DNA from: Isoetes taiwanensis | Taxonomy: Eukaryota > Streptophyta > Lycopodiopsida > Isoetales > Isoetaceae | Length of the DNA: 64,000 nucleotides | Assembly (NCBI GenBank): GCA_021234155.1 | Contig: JAJEKV010000080.1 | Coordinates: 666,182 to 730,181 of the forward strand | Reading direction: 5' to 3' | Part shown: positions 22,917-33,236 of the stretch, in pieces | How the letters are laid out: each line of letters opens with the position of its first letter | Position numbering within the stretch: position 1 is the stretch's first letter | Made by a program: the position numbers and the translations under genes | Notes under the pieces: model-generated | The model's input: only the letters and a program-made list of their open reading frames with translations | Told to the model about the DNA's origin: nothing | Databases searched by the model: none

Positions 22917-24719
22917 CCAAAAAAGCGTCATAACATGTCAAACATGTTTGATGGAGCGACTAAGCGTAGAGACATGGGAAAGGTGCAAGGAACTCTACCC
23001 AATAGCCGCCGGCGTGGCGCATTGTGCAATATGCACCAAATTTTGAGGGCTGGGTAAGTACTCTCAACATTCCTCGTCTTTGCACACCACGATCTCCTTA
23101 CGGTTGTTGTTTATGTTTTTCCTCGAGCAAAAGAAAAACAAAGACCTTCAGGGATTTATGCATTTGGTTAGAACAACACGGGAAGAGAGGTCGTTAAATT
23201 TGAAAGAAGAAGCTGTTGAGCGAGAACCATCCGACTACGAGAGATTTTGCATGTTTGATCAAAACAATTTATATTCAATCATTCACGGTGATTGCACGAA
23301 ACTTTGTCGAACGGTTAAGCCCGCGAGGACTTCACTTTGGTTATTCTGATCTTCCCTACGGGTTTAAGCTTAAAGGCGTGAATCTGACGACCAGCCCTTC
23401 AAATTTTCAGAATTTAATGCTTTTATTGATGGAATCAAGCGGATCCTGCTTGACTAAACATTGGCGTTTAGTTACTTTCCATTCGAGCATGCGGTCGGCT
23501 TGGTAGAATCAGCTTTCAAAAACCACTTTGGTTCTCGGTTCGAGGCGGGATATGAAAACCTTATGCGGTAAGTCTTATTCGAATCTGATTACTTTTCTCT
23601 TTGATTCGTGGTGTATTAGGAATAGTATTTTCTGTTTACGGTTTTGAAGTGTTTTCTCTTTTTTGCTAACATCACTTTAAATGTTTCACTAGGTACAAAG
23701 CGAACATCAACTACCATGGTGGAGGTCCAAGGTTGCTTAGCAAGGTAGAGTACCTTCATGTAGCTTATTGGAGTTTTGATGGGAAGAGGACCATGGAACA
23801 CTTCAACAACTTTGCCTTTGTCAAAACTTTTCAAGCGTCCTTGAGTTTCCAGCGGTCTTCACAATTGCGGGACCCAAGCGCACAAAGGCGGGATTGTGAA
23901 TCACTACGAAACCACAAAAGCTCATCAACCATCTCACGGACATGTTCTCGCGTCGTCCGGAGATTGGAGATGCTGATACTTTCTCACAGTTCTGGTACTA
24001 CTATCGCATGTGCACTTAAGAAGGGCATAGCTGTATGGTAGCCGTGGATATTGATAAGGATCTTTGTTAATTTTGTGAAGATGATGGTTTGCCTTACCTA
24101 CTTTACCGGATGAACATCAAGAGCTAGGGGCCAAGTCTTCATCGATTATGCTAAACTAAGCGTCCTCGGAGATCTGACCTCCATTCTCCGGCTCACTAGG
24201 CGATGAGGCAACCTTTGCGAGCTTAAAAAGTAGCTTTAGCTACCATTCAGGAAGGACAAGGAGGATACAAAACTTAAGTCTCCGGCAAAGGGCGGCCCGG
24301 CCTGAGAAGGACGAGGCGGCGGAAGCGAAAAAAAATGATGAGGACTATGATGTAGATCTTTGACTACTGCACATTAAAATTATCATTATTTATTACAATG
24401 AATCTTCTATATTGATGTACGAAAATTTATTAAAAACATATTACTTTTTTTTCCTCTCCATTTTGGTGCTTGTTTTTTTTCATGCTTTCAGTCTCTTCAA
24501 GTCTCTGCCTAAATTTAAGCTATTTGTATGATTTACGTTTTCATAAGTACAAAGTTATAAGCCTAATAATGGCCCAAAATTACCGAAAAAAAAAATCACG
24601 AACCTCTAGAAATTCTCAACAACTTTCAAAAAGGCTTATTTTAGAAACATGGTGTTTTTTAAAAGGGAATCTTTGAAACGGGAGTGATGCAACACTCCCG
24701 TTTAATTTGCTATCGTGTT

Positions 24720-25290
24720 ATATAGCCTTTGGAGTAAACTTGTTGAGCAGGTACAACAATAACCCTGGTTTAGAACATTGGACAGCTGCTAAAAGAATTT
24801 TGAGATATCTGAAAGGTACCTTAGATATTGGTATTAGGTATAACTCAGATGAACTTAAACTTAAGGCCTATTATGACTCTGACTGGGCAGGTGATTGTGC
24901 CCCTATAGCTTGGAAATGCAAAAAGCAAGGAAGTATAGCCCTATCTAGTGCAGAAGCAGAATATAATGCTGCAACTTTGCTAACTAAGGAGGTCATTATG
25001 GGAGAAAGGCGCTGCTGAGCTGGGGGTAGAACAAGCAGAACCTACAATAATTTTTGTGATAGCACAAAATTTTGCATAGCCATGTCGAAATCTGTGTTGC
25101 ATGAAAGATGCAAGCATATAGAAATGGAAGTCCATTTTATTAGAGATATGGTTGAAAGAAAGCGGGTACATCTTGCATATGTTATACGAGGTCGATCAAA
25201 TGGCGGTTACTAACAAAGGCCTTGTCCTTGGAAGATTTAAGGTTCTAAGAGATGCGATGCGATTACATGGAAAAAATTAGTGGCTAAACT
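24720..25290 (+). pseudogene. copia pol: RNase H end (unit A)
   Basis: Continues the copia pol after the transposon: AFGVNLLSRYNNNPGLEHW, AKRILRYLKGTLDIGIRY, YYDSDWAGD and SIALSSAEAEYNA are readable up to about 25010. After this, frame changes break the remainder (HERCKHIEMEVHFI block, about 25100). Confidence 0.82.
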
Positions 25291-25740
25291 TAGCTAAAGA
25301 AATTTTGGCCTTGTTTGGAAAAAAAATTGGCTAAACTATAGCCCTTTTGGGCTAAAAAAAAATAAAATTTTAGCCAAGTCTATTTCATGCCCCACCTCCA
25401 TTTAGATCCAACTTTAGCTAATCCAAGAAAGTGTATGCCAAAATTTGGAAGATTTAGCCAAAACTTAGAAGCTTTTAGTCAAATTTTAGTGTACTTTAGC
25501 TAAATTATCCTATAGCCTTTATATTTATTATGGTGGGTTAATATTTAGGTCTTGAGTTAGTGCAAAATAGTCAAAAGATAGAAGATTTTTTTTTTTTTAA
25601 ATAAAAGTTTAGCTAAGCGTAAGAAAATCAGTGTGGCAAAATTTAGAAAGTTTAGCTAAACATTAGAAGCTTTTACCTCAAATTTTGGCATACTTTAGCC
25701 TAGTCTATTTCACCACTTTGAATATAAAAGTTTCTTAATT
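25278..25740. repeat. TTTAGCTAAA-rich element, MITE-like (unit A)
   Basis: It starts immediately after the copia stop region. It contains GGCCTTGTTTGGAAAAAAA, then many alternating TTTAGCCAAA, TTTAGCTAAA and complement words. GGCCTTGTTTGG is typical of the ends of plant miniature inverted-repeat elements; this is inference. No coding capacity is seen. Confidence 0.5.
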
Positions 25741-27043
25741 TTTTCCACAGTGCGGTATAATCATGCACTCTGAGAGAAGGGGTCAATTAGTGTCGACAAA
25801 GCGTCACCACAACATTGGCAAATATACCGACATTATGGGTGACATTACTTGGGCCGAGACACTTATACATGCTTATTTATTAGGGAGGATTTCATGATGT
25901 CGACATCTCATTTATTCTGAGGAGAATTTTGTGGCGTCGACCTTTAGGTCTTAAATGGCCAGATGGACTCATCTATTAGGAAGATTTACATGCCATGCCA
26001 CTCTCTCTAAATTTAAACCCATATGCTATAGGGCACGAGACATCAAACATCGTTACAAGGGGCAAGCTACCAATTACAACTTCTTAGATCAATGCATTAA
26101 GACCATAGGGTTGGCATCAATTCACAATTATACCGAGGTTAACACATTACACAATTTCTCACTATGCTATGGCGTCTTATAACTTGCACCATGGTTATAT
26201 AGAAATGCATAAAATTGATTGGGATTATTAATTATGGATTTAGATTTTGGGACATTTTCAAATGTGGAAAAAGAATATTTCATATTTTTGTCTTTGGTTA
26301 TCCTACCATATATGGAGGCTCAAATTTGAAATTTCCCAAGCATAGGCATGAGCAATGCAATTACTTTAACTTTCACATGTCTAGAAGCCCGACATTGTTT
26401 CAACTTAACAATATTCGATGGAGAAATGTTCATGGGGGCCTTGGCAGCGATAAATTCTTGTACACATAAATTGATATTTCATATTTGCTAAAATCCACCC
26501 TAATGTATTGGGTTGCATATAAACTTGTGATCGAATACCCTTCAACAAGCTTATCTGCTCAAGATGGGTTGTTCGTCCTCCTAATACTCATTTCAAGGAA
26601 AAGACAAATGTTAGCGGCGGCTTCGACAATCTTAGCCGTCGACTTACCAACATTCATAAAGGAGTTAAAAGAAAACCTAGCACACTTCATACATTTCACT
26701 TGCAATCATGTAAGTTTTCTAAATGAAGTAGATAATGCTTGAGCATACGTGCAAGAAGTTGGAACATAGAACAATGACCATTACAACCCTCTCTTCATGT
26801 TGCTTAGCAGCCACTTCCACTTTGTTAAGTTTACCACGAACTCTCGGATATAAAGCTATGAAAAATAAACTTTGGCTTCCAAAGATGATATGTGGAGAGA
26901 TGGAGAAGGAATCAAAAGGCTGTGTTTATGAGCATTGCTTCGCTTGAAGGTCGGGAACCGAAAACTTGCTTTGTTTGAAGATGAGAAAGATGCATGACAT
27001 TTACTAATCTGTTTCTACGCATGATTTTCCAAGTAAATACGTG
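25741..27043. other. Unit A spacer upstream of eL24
   Basis: No gene is recognised; short open frames at 25955-26182, 26215-26469 and 26485-26742 look non-coding. The segment 26505-26930 recurs, diverged and with one extra block of about 70 bp, at 35960-36485, so it is part of a dispersed repeat. Unit B equivalent: 58266-59580. Confidence 0.45.
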
Positions 27044-27123
27044 TATAGTATATTGGGATTAGGGCTTCTTTGGGCTTAGGGTCCTTTGTCTTTCTAGGGT
27101 ATGAAGAGAAACCGCGAGCAGCT
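27044..27123 (+). promoter_or_regulatory. Core promoter and leader of eL24 (unit A)
   Basis: A TATAGTATAT element at about 27046 lies roughly 75 bp before the start codon. It is followed by TTTGGGCTTAGGG, which contains a site II element (TGGGCY) of the kind common in plant ribosomal protein promoters, and several TAGGG words. The unit B copy at 59580-59658 is identical. Confidence 0.5.
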
Positions 27124-27612
27124 ATGGTGTTGAAGACGGAGCTATGCCGGTTTAGCGGGGCGAAGATCTACCCAGGCCGGGGCATTCGCTTTGTAAGGGG
27201 AGATTCACATGTTTTTCTCTTCGTCAATTCAAAATGTAAGAGTTACTTCCACAACAGGTTGCATCCTGCCAAGCTCCCATGGACAGCCGTTTACCGGAAG
27301 TGGCATAAGAAGGATGCCCATGCTGAAGCTGTAAAGAAAAGACGTCGCACTACTAGCAAGCCTTATTCTAGATCGATTGTGGGTGCTTCTTTGGAGGTTA
27401 TTCAGAAGAAAAGAAGTGAGAAAACGGAAGTTCGTGTTGCTGCCCGTGAAGCTGCATTGAAAGAAATCAAGGAGCGGATTAAGAAGACTAAGGATGAGAA
27501 GAAGGCTAAGAAGGCTGAGGCCATAGCCAAGGCAACCAAAGTGAAGGGTGCTGTTCAGAAGGGCCCTGTTGGTAAAGGTCCCAAGCTTGGTGGTGGTGGT
27601 GGAAAGCGTTAA
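27124..27612 (+). CDS. RPL24: Ribosomal protein eL24, cytosolic large subunit (unit A)
   Basis: A component of the 60S subunit at the subunit interface. The 162-residue frame is uninterrupted, close to the usual plant length of about 160-165. It begins [20 protein letters not shown] with the zinc-ribbon-like N-terminal domain, followed by [40 protein letters not shown] and [19 protein letters not shown]. The coiled Lys-rich helix [20 protein letters not shown] and the GGGGGKR end follow. The start is the ATG of MVLKTELC; an in-frame upstream ATG at 27070 is not family-like. There is no intron, whereas I recall plant RPL24 genes having introns, so this may be a retrocopy that acquired or kept a promoter. 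A 22-base A run follows the stop at 28074. Confidence 0.93.
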   Translation: MVLKTELCRFSGAKIYPGRGIRFVRGDSHVFLFVNSKCKSYFHNRLHPAKLPWTAVYRKWHKKDAHAEAVKKRRRTTSKPYSRSIVGASLEVIQKKRSEKTEVRVAAREAALKEIKERIKKTKDEKKAKKAEAIAKATKVKGAVQKGPVGKGPKLGGGGGKR

Positions 27613-28073
27613 TCTTGGTAAGAGAAAGCAAATGTTAAGTTTTGTTTTCCTTTGTAGTTTACATAAAGTCTTATTGTTCGGAAGTCTGTTTGAGTGGTTG
27701 GGATCTTGTACCAAAATTGTAAGTAGTCTGCCTTTGTCGAAAGGAGCAAGAACCTGGACTCGGTCGAAAACATAGATTGTTGGGCTTGGCCTGATTGTTA
27801 GGTCTTTTGGAAGTATAAGTCCTGAGATAAGCTGATATGGACTATTATCTGTTCATGTATGGTGGCCTAAGAAGATGATCCGCAATGGCAAAGGACTATA
27901 AAGTAAAACGATAACGCTATGTTGTAGAGCAGATAAACAGGCCTGCATAATAATAGAATTGATGTGAGTTGTTTGGGTAATAGATATGGAGCAGACCATC
28001 TGGAGAGGTAACAATAGAGTTTTATTTGCTATGTGTTAGTTAATGTATGTGAAAATGGTAATTTGATTGGAAG

Positions 28074-28095
28074 AAAAAAAAAAAAAAAAAAAAAA
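28074..28095 (+). repeat. A-rich tract 3' of eL24 (unit A)
   Basis: A run of 22 A about 460 bp after the eL24 stop. It could be the trace of a poly(A) tail of a retrocopy, or a simple repeat. The unit B equivalent at 60610-60630 is interrupted by G. No AATAAA signal is seen just upstream and no target duplication was found. Confidence 0.5.
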
Positions 28096-28099
28096 GAGA

Positions 28100-30239
28100 A
28101 TGCTCGGATATATGAAAACCAGATTTTTGTGATTTTATGGTTTTGCATTGCTTGCTTGTGGAAGAAAAAGGAGAGAATTGAAAAAACAAGGGGCAATCAA
28201 TGTGTGAATCCATCTGCATAAGCATAGGAATAGTCCCTGCCTTTTGGGGCGGGGGCTGCTTAGATGTGCATTGCGGTGGGGTTTTGAATCCTCCGGTTTG
28301 TTTCTTCTTTCTACTTGCGGTGGCAAAATATTGCATTTGGTATCGGCTTTTATGGAAAACATTATCAATCAGTTTGGTAGGCGTAGACACAACATAGGAC
28401 TGGTTTATAGTTTGCGGCCCCCTTCCGGTGAACACGACGGCCAACAAGCGGTCTTCTTTCTTGCGGCGTGAAATACATCAAGATTATTTGTTTTGTCTTT
28501 CGGGTTATTGGGGTTGATTGGTGGTTGTTGGGGTTGATTGTTGGCGAGAATCAAGCGATTGGAACGAAGGCGTGCGAGAATCAAGCGGTGTTTTTGTCTT
28601 CTTTCTTTGTTTTGTCTTATTCACTGCTGCGGGCTGTAGTGTTCAGGGACAAGGGAGGGGCCAAACTAGAAGTCACCCCAACATAGATCCATGTGTGTGT
28701 TTTTGTGGCCATGAATCTTGTGATAAGGTTCCCAAATTATCTTTCACTATGATTTTGTGAATGGTTTAGCGGAAAATAGGGGTTAGCGTTTTATTCTAGT
28801 TTTTTGGACCTTTGGGCAATGTTGTAAATCGTGGTGGCCCGGTCCAGAGCATGGTGGGGCCCGATTGGAAGGCGGTGATCCCAGAGCATGGTGGGCGGTC
28901 AGAACATCTTTGGGCGGTAGCGGGGGATGGCCTTGAGGAAATCCGACCTTAAACTTTGTGAGGAAGATCAGGCATCCACGGGAGGAAAAACAAGTGGAGG
29001 CGAAGTCGGCGTAAGCAGGGGAGAGCTCTGCTTAGGTCGATTTGGCGCTTGGGTTCTAGCTAAAGCTCGAGGTCGATTTACGCTCACGGAGGTCGATTCT
29101 GCGCTAGAGGTTTTCTGCTCACGGAGGTCGGTTTACTGCTTTCGGGCGTCAATTTACGCATAAAGCCCGGTTGCGACTATGTACTCCAGCTTGGGTTTCT
29201 AGTTATGGCTACTCCAGCTATGGTTATTCCAGCTATGGCAGGAGGAGATAACCCAGGACTGCCTCGATGTTGCGGCTCTTATTGGCGAAATTTGGGGAGT
29301 TGCTTTGCTGATTCTTTCTTGTTCAAGCATGTAAAATTTTTGATGAAATTGCAGTGGCGTTCTGATCTATTCTTCACTCTTGTTCTTATTTGTTCACTTT
29401 AAAGTTCTTTGTTCACTTCAAGTTCTCATCTCTTCTTCCTCCTCCTGTTCTTATTTGTTCTTATATGTCTTACGTAGAATACAATGGTGTTGGTGCATTT
29501 CTCATGTGTATGGATTGAGGTATACCATTATATATATATATATCATTATAATAGCTGTATGGGGTGCACAAGTTTATACGTGGGTTTCATGTGGAAATGC
29601 CCGATGACCCTTGATTTGGCATATTCATGGAACTATACTTGGATCAATGATAAAAAAAAGCAATAAGGATATAGCAATAAGGATATGTGTTGTTTTTGTG
29701 GCCATGAATCTTGTGATATACAAGATGGTTGATGCTAATGTAACATTCTTATCCTTTCCTTGCTTTCTATTGGGGACTAGAATCTAATTTAAGCTTGTTT
29801 CTATTCTGGGTCAACCTAGCATAGGATTTAATTTCCATGGTTGTCAAACCCCCTAAAACAGAGCCATCTAAGTGTTTGACCCCATATGACACTTAGATGT
29901 AGGGGCTCACGATGCTTCAGGAGGATATTTATGGAAATATTCGAGATCAAGGGCTGGAAATCCACTAGAGCACTCGTCAACCATAAGAACCAGCAAGATG
30001 TGAATCAAAGCGGAGAGAAAAAGGGAAGATGGGGTGAAGCGATTTGTTGAAAGGAGACTGATTTCTTTGGAAGGACTTGCTAGAAAGCAGGCTGATTCTT
30101 TGGAAAGGAGACCAATTTGCGGGAGCCAGAAAAATAGGGCTTCATCATGCTTTATTCTTACGCATCGTTATCGCCATCTCAAATGAGGTCGTTGGAAAGC
30201 ATAGTAAATGGAAATGTGTTCTTGTTTTATAAATATGGG
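28100..30239. other. Unit A spacer with minisatellites
   Basis: No gene is recognised. Contents: a GTTGGGGTTGATTGTTGG repeat at about 28510-28550; a GAGCATGGTGGG repeat at 28838-28910; a GGAGGTCGATTTNTGCTC tandem at 29045-29160; and direct repeats of TTTTGTGGCCATGAATCTTG at 28701 and 29694 that bracket about 1 kb. A 35-codon frame beginning MATPAMVIPAMAGGDNPGLP occurs at 29205 and 61748 and is not recognised. Unit B equivalent: 60640-62740. Confidence 0.45.
29045..29160 (+). repeat. GGAGGTCGATTTCTGCTCT minisatellite (unit A)
   Basis: About five degenerate units of 19-20 bp. In unit A several CTG triplets read ACG, whereas the unit B copy (61612-61702) reads CTG. Confidence 0.65.
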
Positions 30240-31375
30240 TAAGACTAAGATCTAGGCTTTGGAATCTGAGAATGCTACCCTAATGTGCCGGGGAATATGA
30301 TAGATCAAGCTCAATCCTATAAATATTTAGGACATGAAATTTTACGGGGCGTAAACCACGGACAAAGGGTGTTGATCTCGAATTTGCAGCTGACTTTAAA
30401 AGCGTTTTCACGCCATGGCAAATATGTGGAACATTCTCACATCACCTATTGGCCACTTGGAAGAGACTTTTTGAGACTCTAGTCATGCGATAATTGCGTA
30501 TGCTAGTGAAATATAGGGACCATCACTTTCTCGTTCTAAATGGCGAGAAGTTGAAGCAATTCAAAAAGACATTTTGGCATATGGTTTTGAAAGTGAAAAG
30601 GCGGTTCCATATGAGCTGCATTATTTGAGTGTGGATCGTTTCCCTTGGAGATACACTCTATAAACAACTGCAGCTTAGATACCTTGATCAGAAACATCAA
30701 GCAAATGAGAACTCCTTGATTGGCTTGCTCTTAAAAGGCAAATGAAACTTCTAAAGCGGATGGGCGAGCTCTTTGGTACAAAGATGTGCATGGATGGTTA
30801 TCCAGATGGGGCTTATGCTCCTTTTTACGGATAAATTTAAGGCTCATGCCTTTCTTGCATATTGTGAGGCATCGATAAAAAAAACTCAATATTATATTAG
30901 ATATTTTAATCGAGCATAGTCATGCCATATCTGTGTCTTCCGGCATGTTCCCAGGACAAATCGGGGCCATTGCTGCGCCTCAGGTGTGAGTTCTCCTTTG
31001 CCTAATGATTGAGAAGGGAGATGGTTGAAAATTGAGGAGCGGAGGATTTATGCGTGCAAAGAGGATATAGAAGCAGAGAAACATGCCATATACTTTTGTC
31101 ATAGACATGACACCCTTTGCGTAAATATTCCGAGTTGATTGGACTCTACCTATGCATTTGTTTCCACACCTTCCCTCCTCCCTCACCTAGGGAATTTTCT
31201 TGAGAGCTTTTTGAACAATGTTGGACTCTGCTAGTGTTTTTATTATATGCGAGATAGAGTTTTGATCAGCTCTCTCTTACTCTACCTCATTGATTGTACT
31301 AGACATGTATCTTTCTTGTCCCATAGCCCGGGCTTAGAGGGGCGTTAATATATTATTATTATTATAAATCTTTGC
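30240..31375 (+). pseudogene. 5'-truncated LINE (non-LTR retrotransposon) remnant, unit A
   Basis: This is the C-terminal part of a LINE ORF2: the YKYLGHEI motif after the RT palm, the block around SRSKWREVEAIQK, and a 3' tail ending in TTAATATATTATTATTATTA at about 31350. Frame changes are dense compared with unit B. The catalytic RT and endonuclease parts are absent, as in a 5'-truncated insertion. Confidence 0.75.
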
Positions 31376-33184
31376 GGATGGAGATCTTGTGGGAGTATAC
31401 CATTAGTAGTACTTAAACTAGACTTAGCAAATCTTTGCTATTGTCATAGAATGATTGTAGCTTAAAGGGAGGCCAGACCCTTTGGTGTGCATTTGTCTTA
31501 AAGGGGATTCGAATCCTTTGGTTTGTCTATGAATTTGTTGCTTGTAGATTTTATGTACATTCATTGAATCGTGGTAGTTTTGTTGGAGAATCGATTGGTT
31601 GAAAGCTTAAGCATAAATTATGGTGAAGTGGTGTCATTTATGAGCAAGAAATATGAAGGTTTTCTTTCAAACTATCCTTTTGCATCTTTGTCACTAGTAA
31701 GCAAGTCTGCTTGAGCCGTGAGTCTGTTGTATATTATGATGTTATGGCTTGCTTCTTGCTGCATGATCAGCGCGGTACGCATTACATGTACTTACATTGC
31801 CTTTCATTAGAATAGTAGTTCTTGGCGCAAGGTAATATTGGCTTATTAAATTTTTAATGGCATAAAATTTACGTAGTTTTTGGTTTATGTTTGGGATATG
31901 GTTGGGGCATCGATGTTCTAAAGGATGATGTCAACATAACTTATTGAAACTACTAACTAGCTAACTATACTAATGTTATATGATTTTAGTGTATACATAG
32001 ATATGAAGTTTTAGAGCTACATATATATGCGTAATAACCTATAATCCTTAGATACTTTTGGATTGTCTTGGTTTTGTGATGATGATGATGAACTAATATG
32101 TAGCATAATTACAAGGGCTTCCAAGCCCGGTTTGATATGGATGTATAAATGCTCATATCACGAGACCACAAACTATATATCCTAAAACAATTGGATGAGT
32201 TGCTAAAAAGTGTCTGATTTGATAGGAAAAATAATCATGTTAGCTCCTTGATTGTATTGGTGCAGTGCATTGCGCATGCCTTGTTGGCTTGCCTTAGAGG
32301 ATTTTCCACTAGGCTTGCAAGTGTGTCGATTTCATGATTACTATTACCAATGGATTGGGTATGCATCTTGCCCATTCTATTGTTAATGGTCCTCGAATTT
32401 GTGTATCTCTTCCTACTTGTCTCTATTCCCCGGTCGGTAGTGGTCAAAAGTGGCCCACTTTTTTCAAGTACAAACTTCGTGCCTTAATGGACTTAGTGGC
32501 CAAGATGTTTCCCAATGTTGAGGCTTTAAGCTGCTTACGGTCTAGGCATACTTTTGTCTCTACCTCCCCAATTGCTCCTATCCCTGTCACATAGCGACCA
32601 CTTCTTTGAGTGTCGTGTTGTATCATCTTCTTCCCCTTACGCCTCTGCACTAGTTAATTTCCCGGTATTACCGGCTCGTATGCCTTCTTCTCTAGCTATT
32701 TACGCACCATCGCCTTCTTTGAGTGCATCTCGAGTCTCGGTCTATATCGGTAGACCCTCTTAATGAGGATCAACACTCTCGTCTTACGGACATTGCTCAC
32801 AAGCAAAATTATTGGAAGAAGGATGGTCTACTCCGCGGGAAGAAGCTTGCGTGTAAAAATAGCTTCGGCTCCTCAATCTGCGTTAGTTCACTCTGTAGCG
32901 GTATGCGCTTCACGATTATTCTGATGGATGTCCACGATTGATGGTATTGAAACAGAGAGGCGAGATCAAGTTCTTTGTTAATGATTCTATGGATGTGGAA
33001 GTTGACACTGGTTAAAATAACTTTTTCTATAAATATGATTATATATTATTCTTCTCTTTGTAGGAGAGGAAAATAGTGTGCGCATTATCTTGTCATGCTT
33101 AGATGGGTGGCCCCTTTCGGTTGGATCTGATTGTCCTTTGGGTTTTATTTGTCTGTCTGCATTGTATTATGTATTATGATGGAG

Positions 33185-33236
33185 TGTTATTAATAAAGTT
33201 TGGCGTCCTTCAAAAAAAAAAAAAAAAAAAAAAAAA
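33185..33236 (+). repeat. Poly(A)-terminated retroposon 3' end
   Basis: TTAATAAAGTTTGGCGTCCTTC is followed by a run of about 26 A (33211-33236). An AATAAA signal 15-20 bp before a long A tract is how plant LINEs and processed copies end. The body upstream, possibly from about 32,300, is not identified. Confidence 0.55.

Larger units (their letters stand above)
20695..24363 (+). pseudogene. Transposon gene with C-terminal DNA amino-methyltransferase domain (unit A)
   Basis: An intron-bearing gene on the plus strand; the start is uncertain and 20695 is the first in-frame ATG after the array. Readable blocks are TFKLNGSLQ, FRTSQGFIHVDESYLRVVKV then NPHPLYKYVSH, GLTDEEAKI, and SLEEMSKELH. An intron at 22508-22916 contains palindrome array 2. 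Then come ITCQTCLMEQL/ETWERCKEL, an intron from 23054 and the methyltransferase. In that domain HGDCT is at 23284-23298, DLPYG (the (D/N/S)PPY-type catalytic motif) at 23348-23362, an intron at 23568-23692, KPQKLINHLTDMFSR near 23920, SSGTTIACALKKG at 23988-24026 and VAVDIDKD at 24038-24061. The catalytic motif preceding the SAM-binding GTT motif is the beta-class order. The acidic C-terminus stops at 24361-24363. Frame changes are frequent, often at CAG/CTG. Confidence 0.68.
16416..24719 (+). mobile_element. DNA transposon with transposase and DNA methyltransferase genes (unit A)
   Basis: An 8.3-kb insertion splits the copia codons for CTKPDI and AFGVNLLSRY. The target ATAT is present on both sides (16412-16415 and 24720-24723); ATATA is also possible. 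The ends are imperfect inverted repeats: AACAAAGTTGCG-ATTAA-CGGG on the left, and on the right, read on the other strand, AACACGATAGCAAATTAAAC then GGGAG. A subterminal hairpin AAACGGGAGT/ACACTCCCGTTT precedes the right end. Inside are a minus-strand DUF7869-type gene, a divergent intron-bearing methyltransferase gene, and two arrays of a palindromic word. The superfamily is not one I can name from the termini. Confidence 0.8.
11405..25290 (+). mobile_element. Ty1/copia retrotransposon, unit A copy, interrupted twice
   Basis: The order is LTR, tRNA-Met type primer site, gag, protease, integrase, reverse transcriptase and RNase H, which is the copia order. Two insertions interrupt it: about 0.6 kb in the integrase N-terminal region (13662-14270) and an 8.3-kb DNA transposon between RT and RNase H (16416-24719). 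No 3' LTR or polypurine tract is seen after RNase H. The element ends near 25290 against an unrelated TTTAGCTAAA-rich repeat. Many frame breaks are present, some shared with unit B (ancestral decay) and some only here, mostly at CAG/CTG. Confidence 0.88.
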
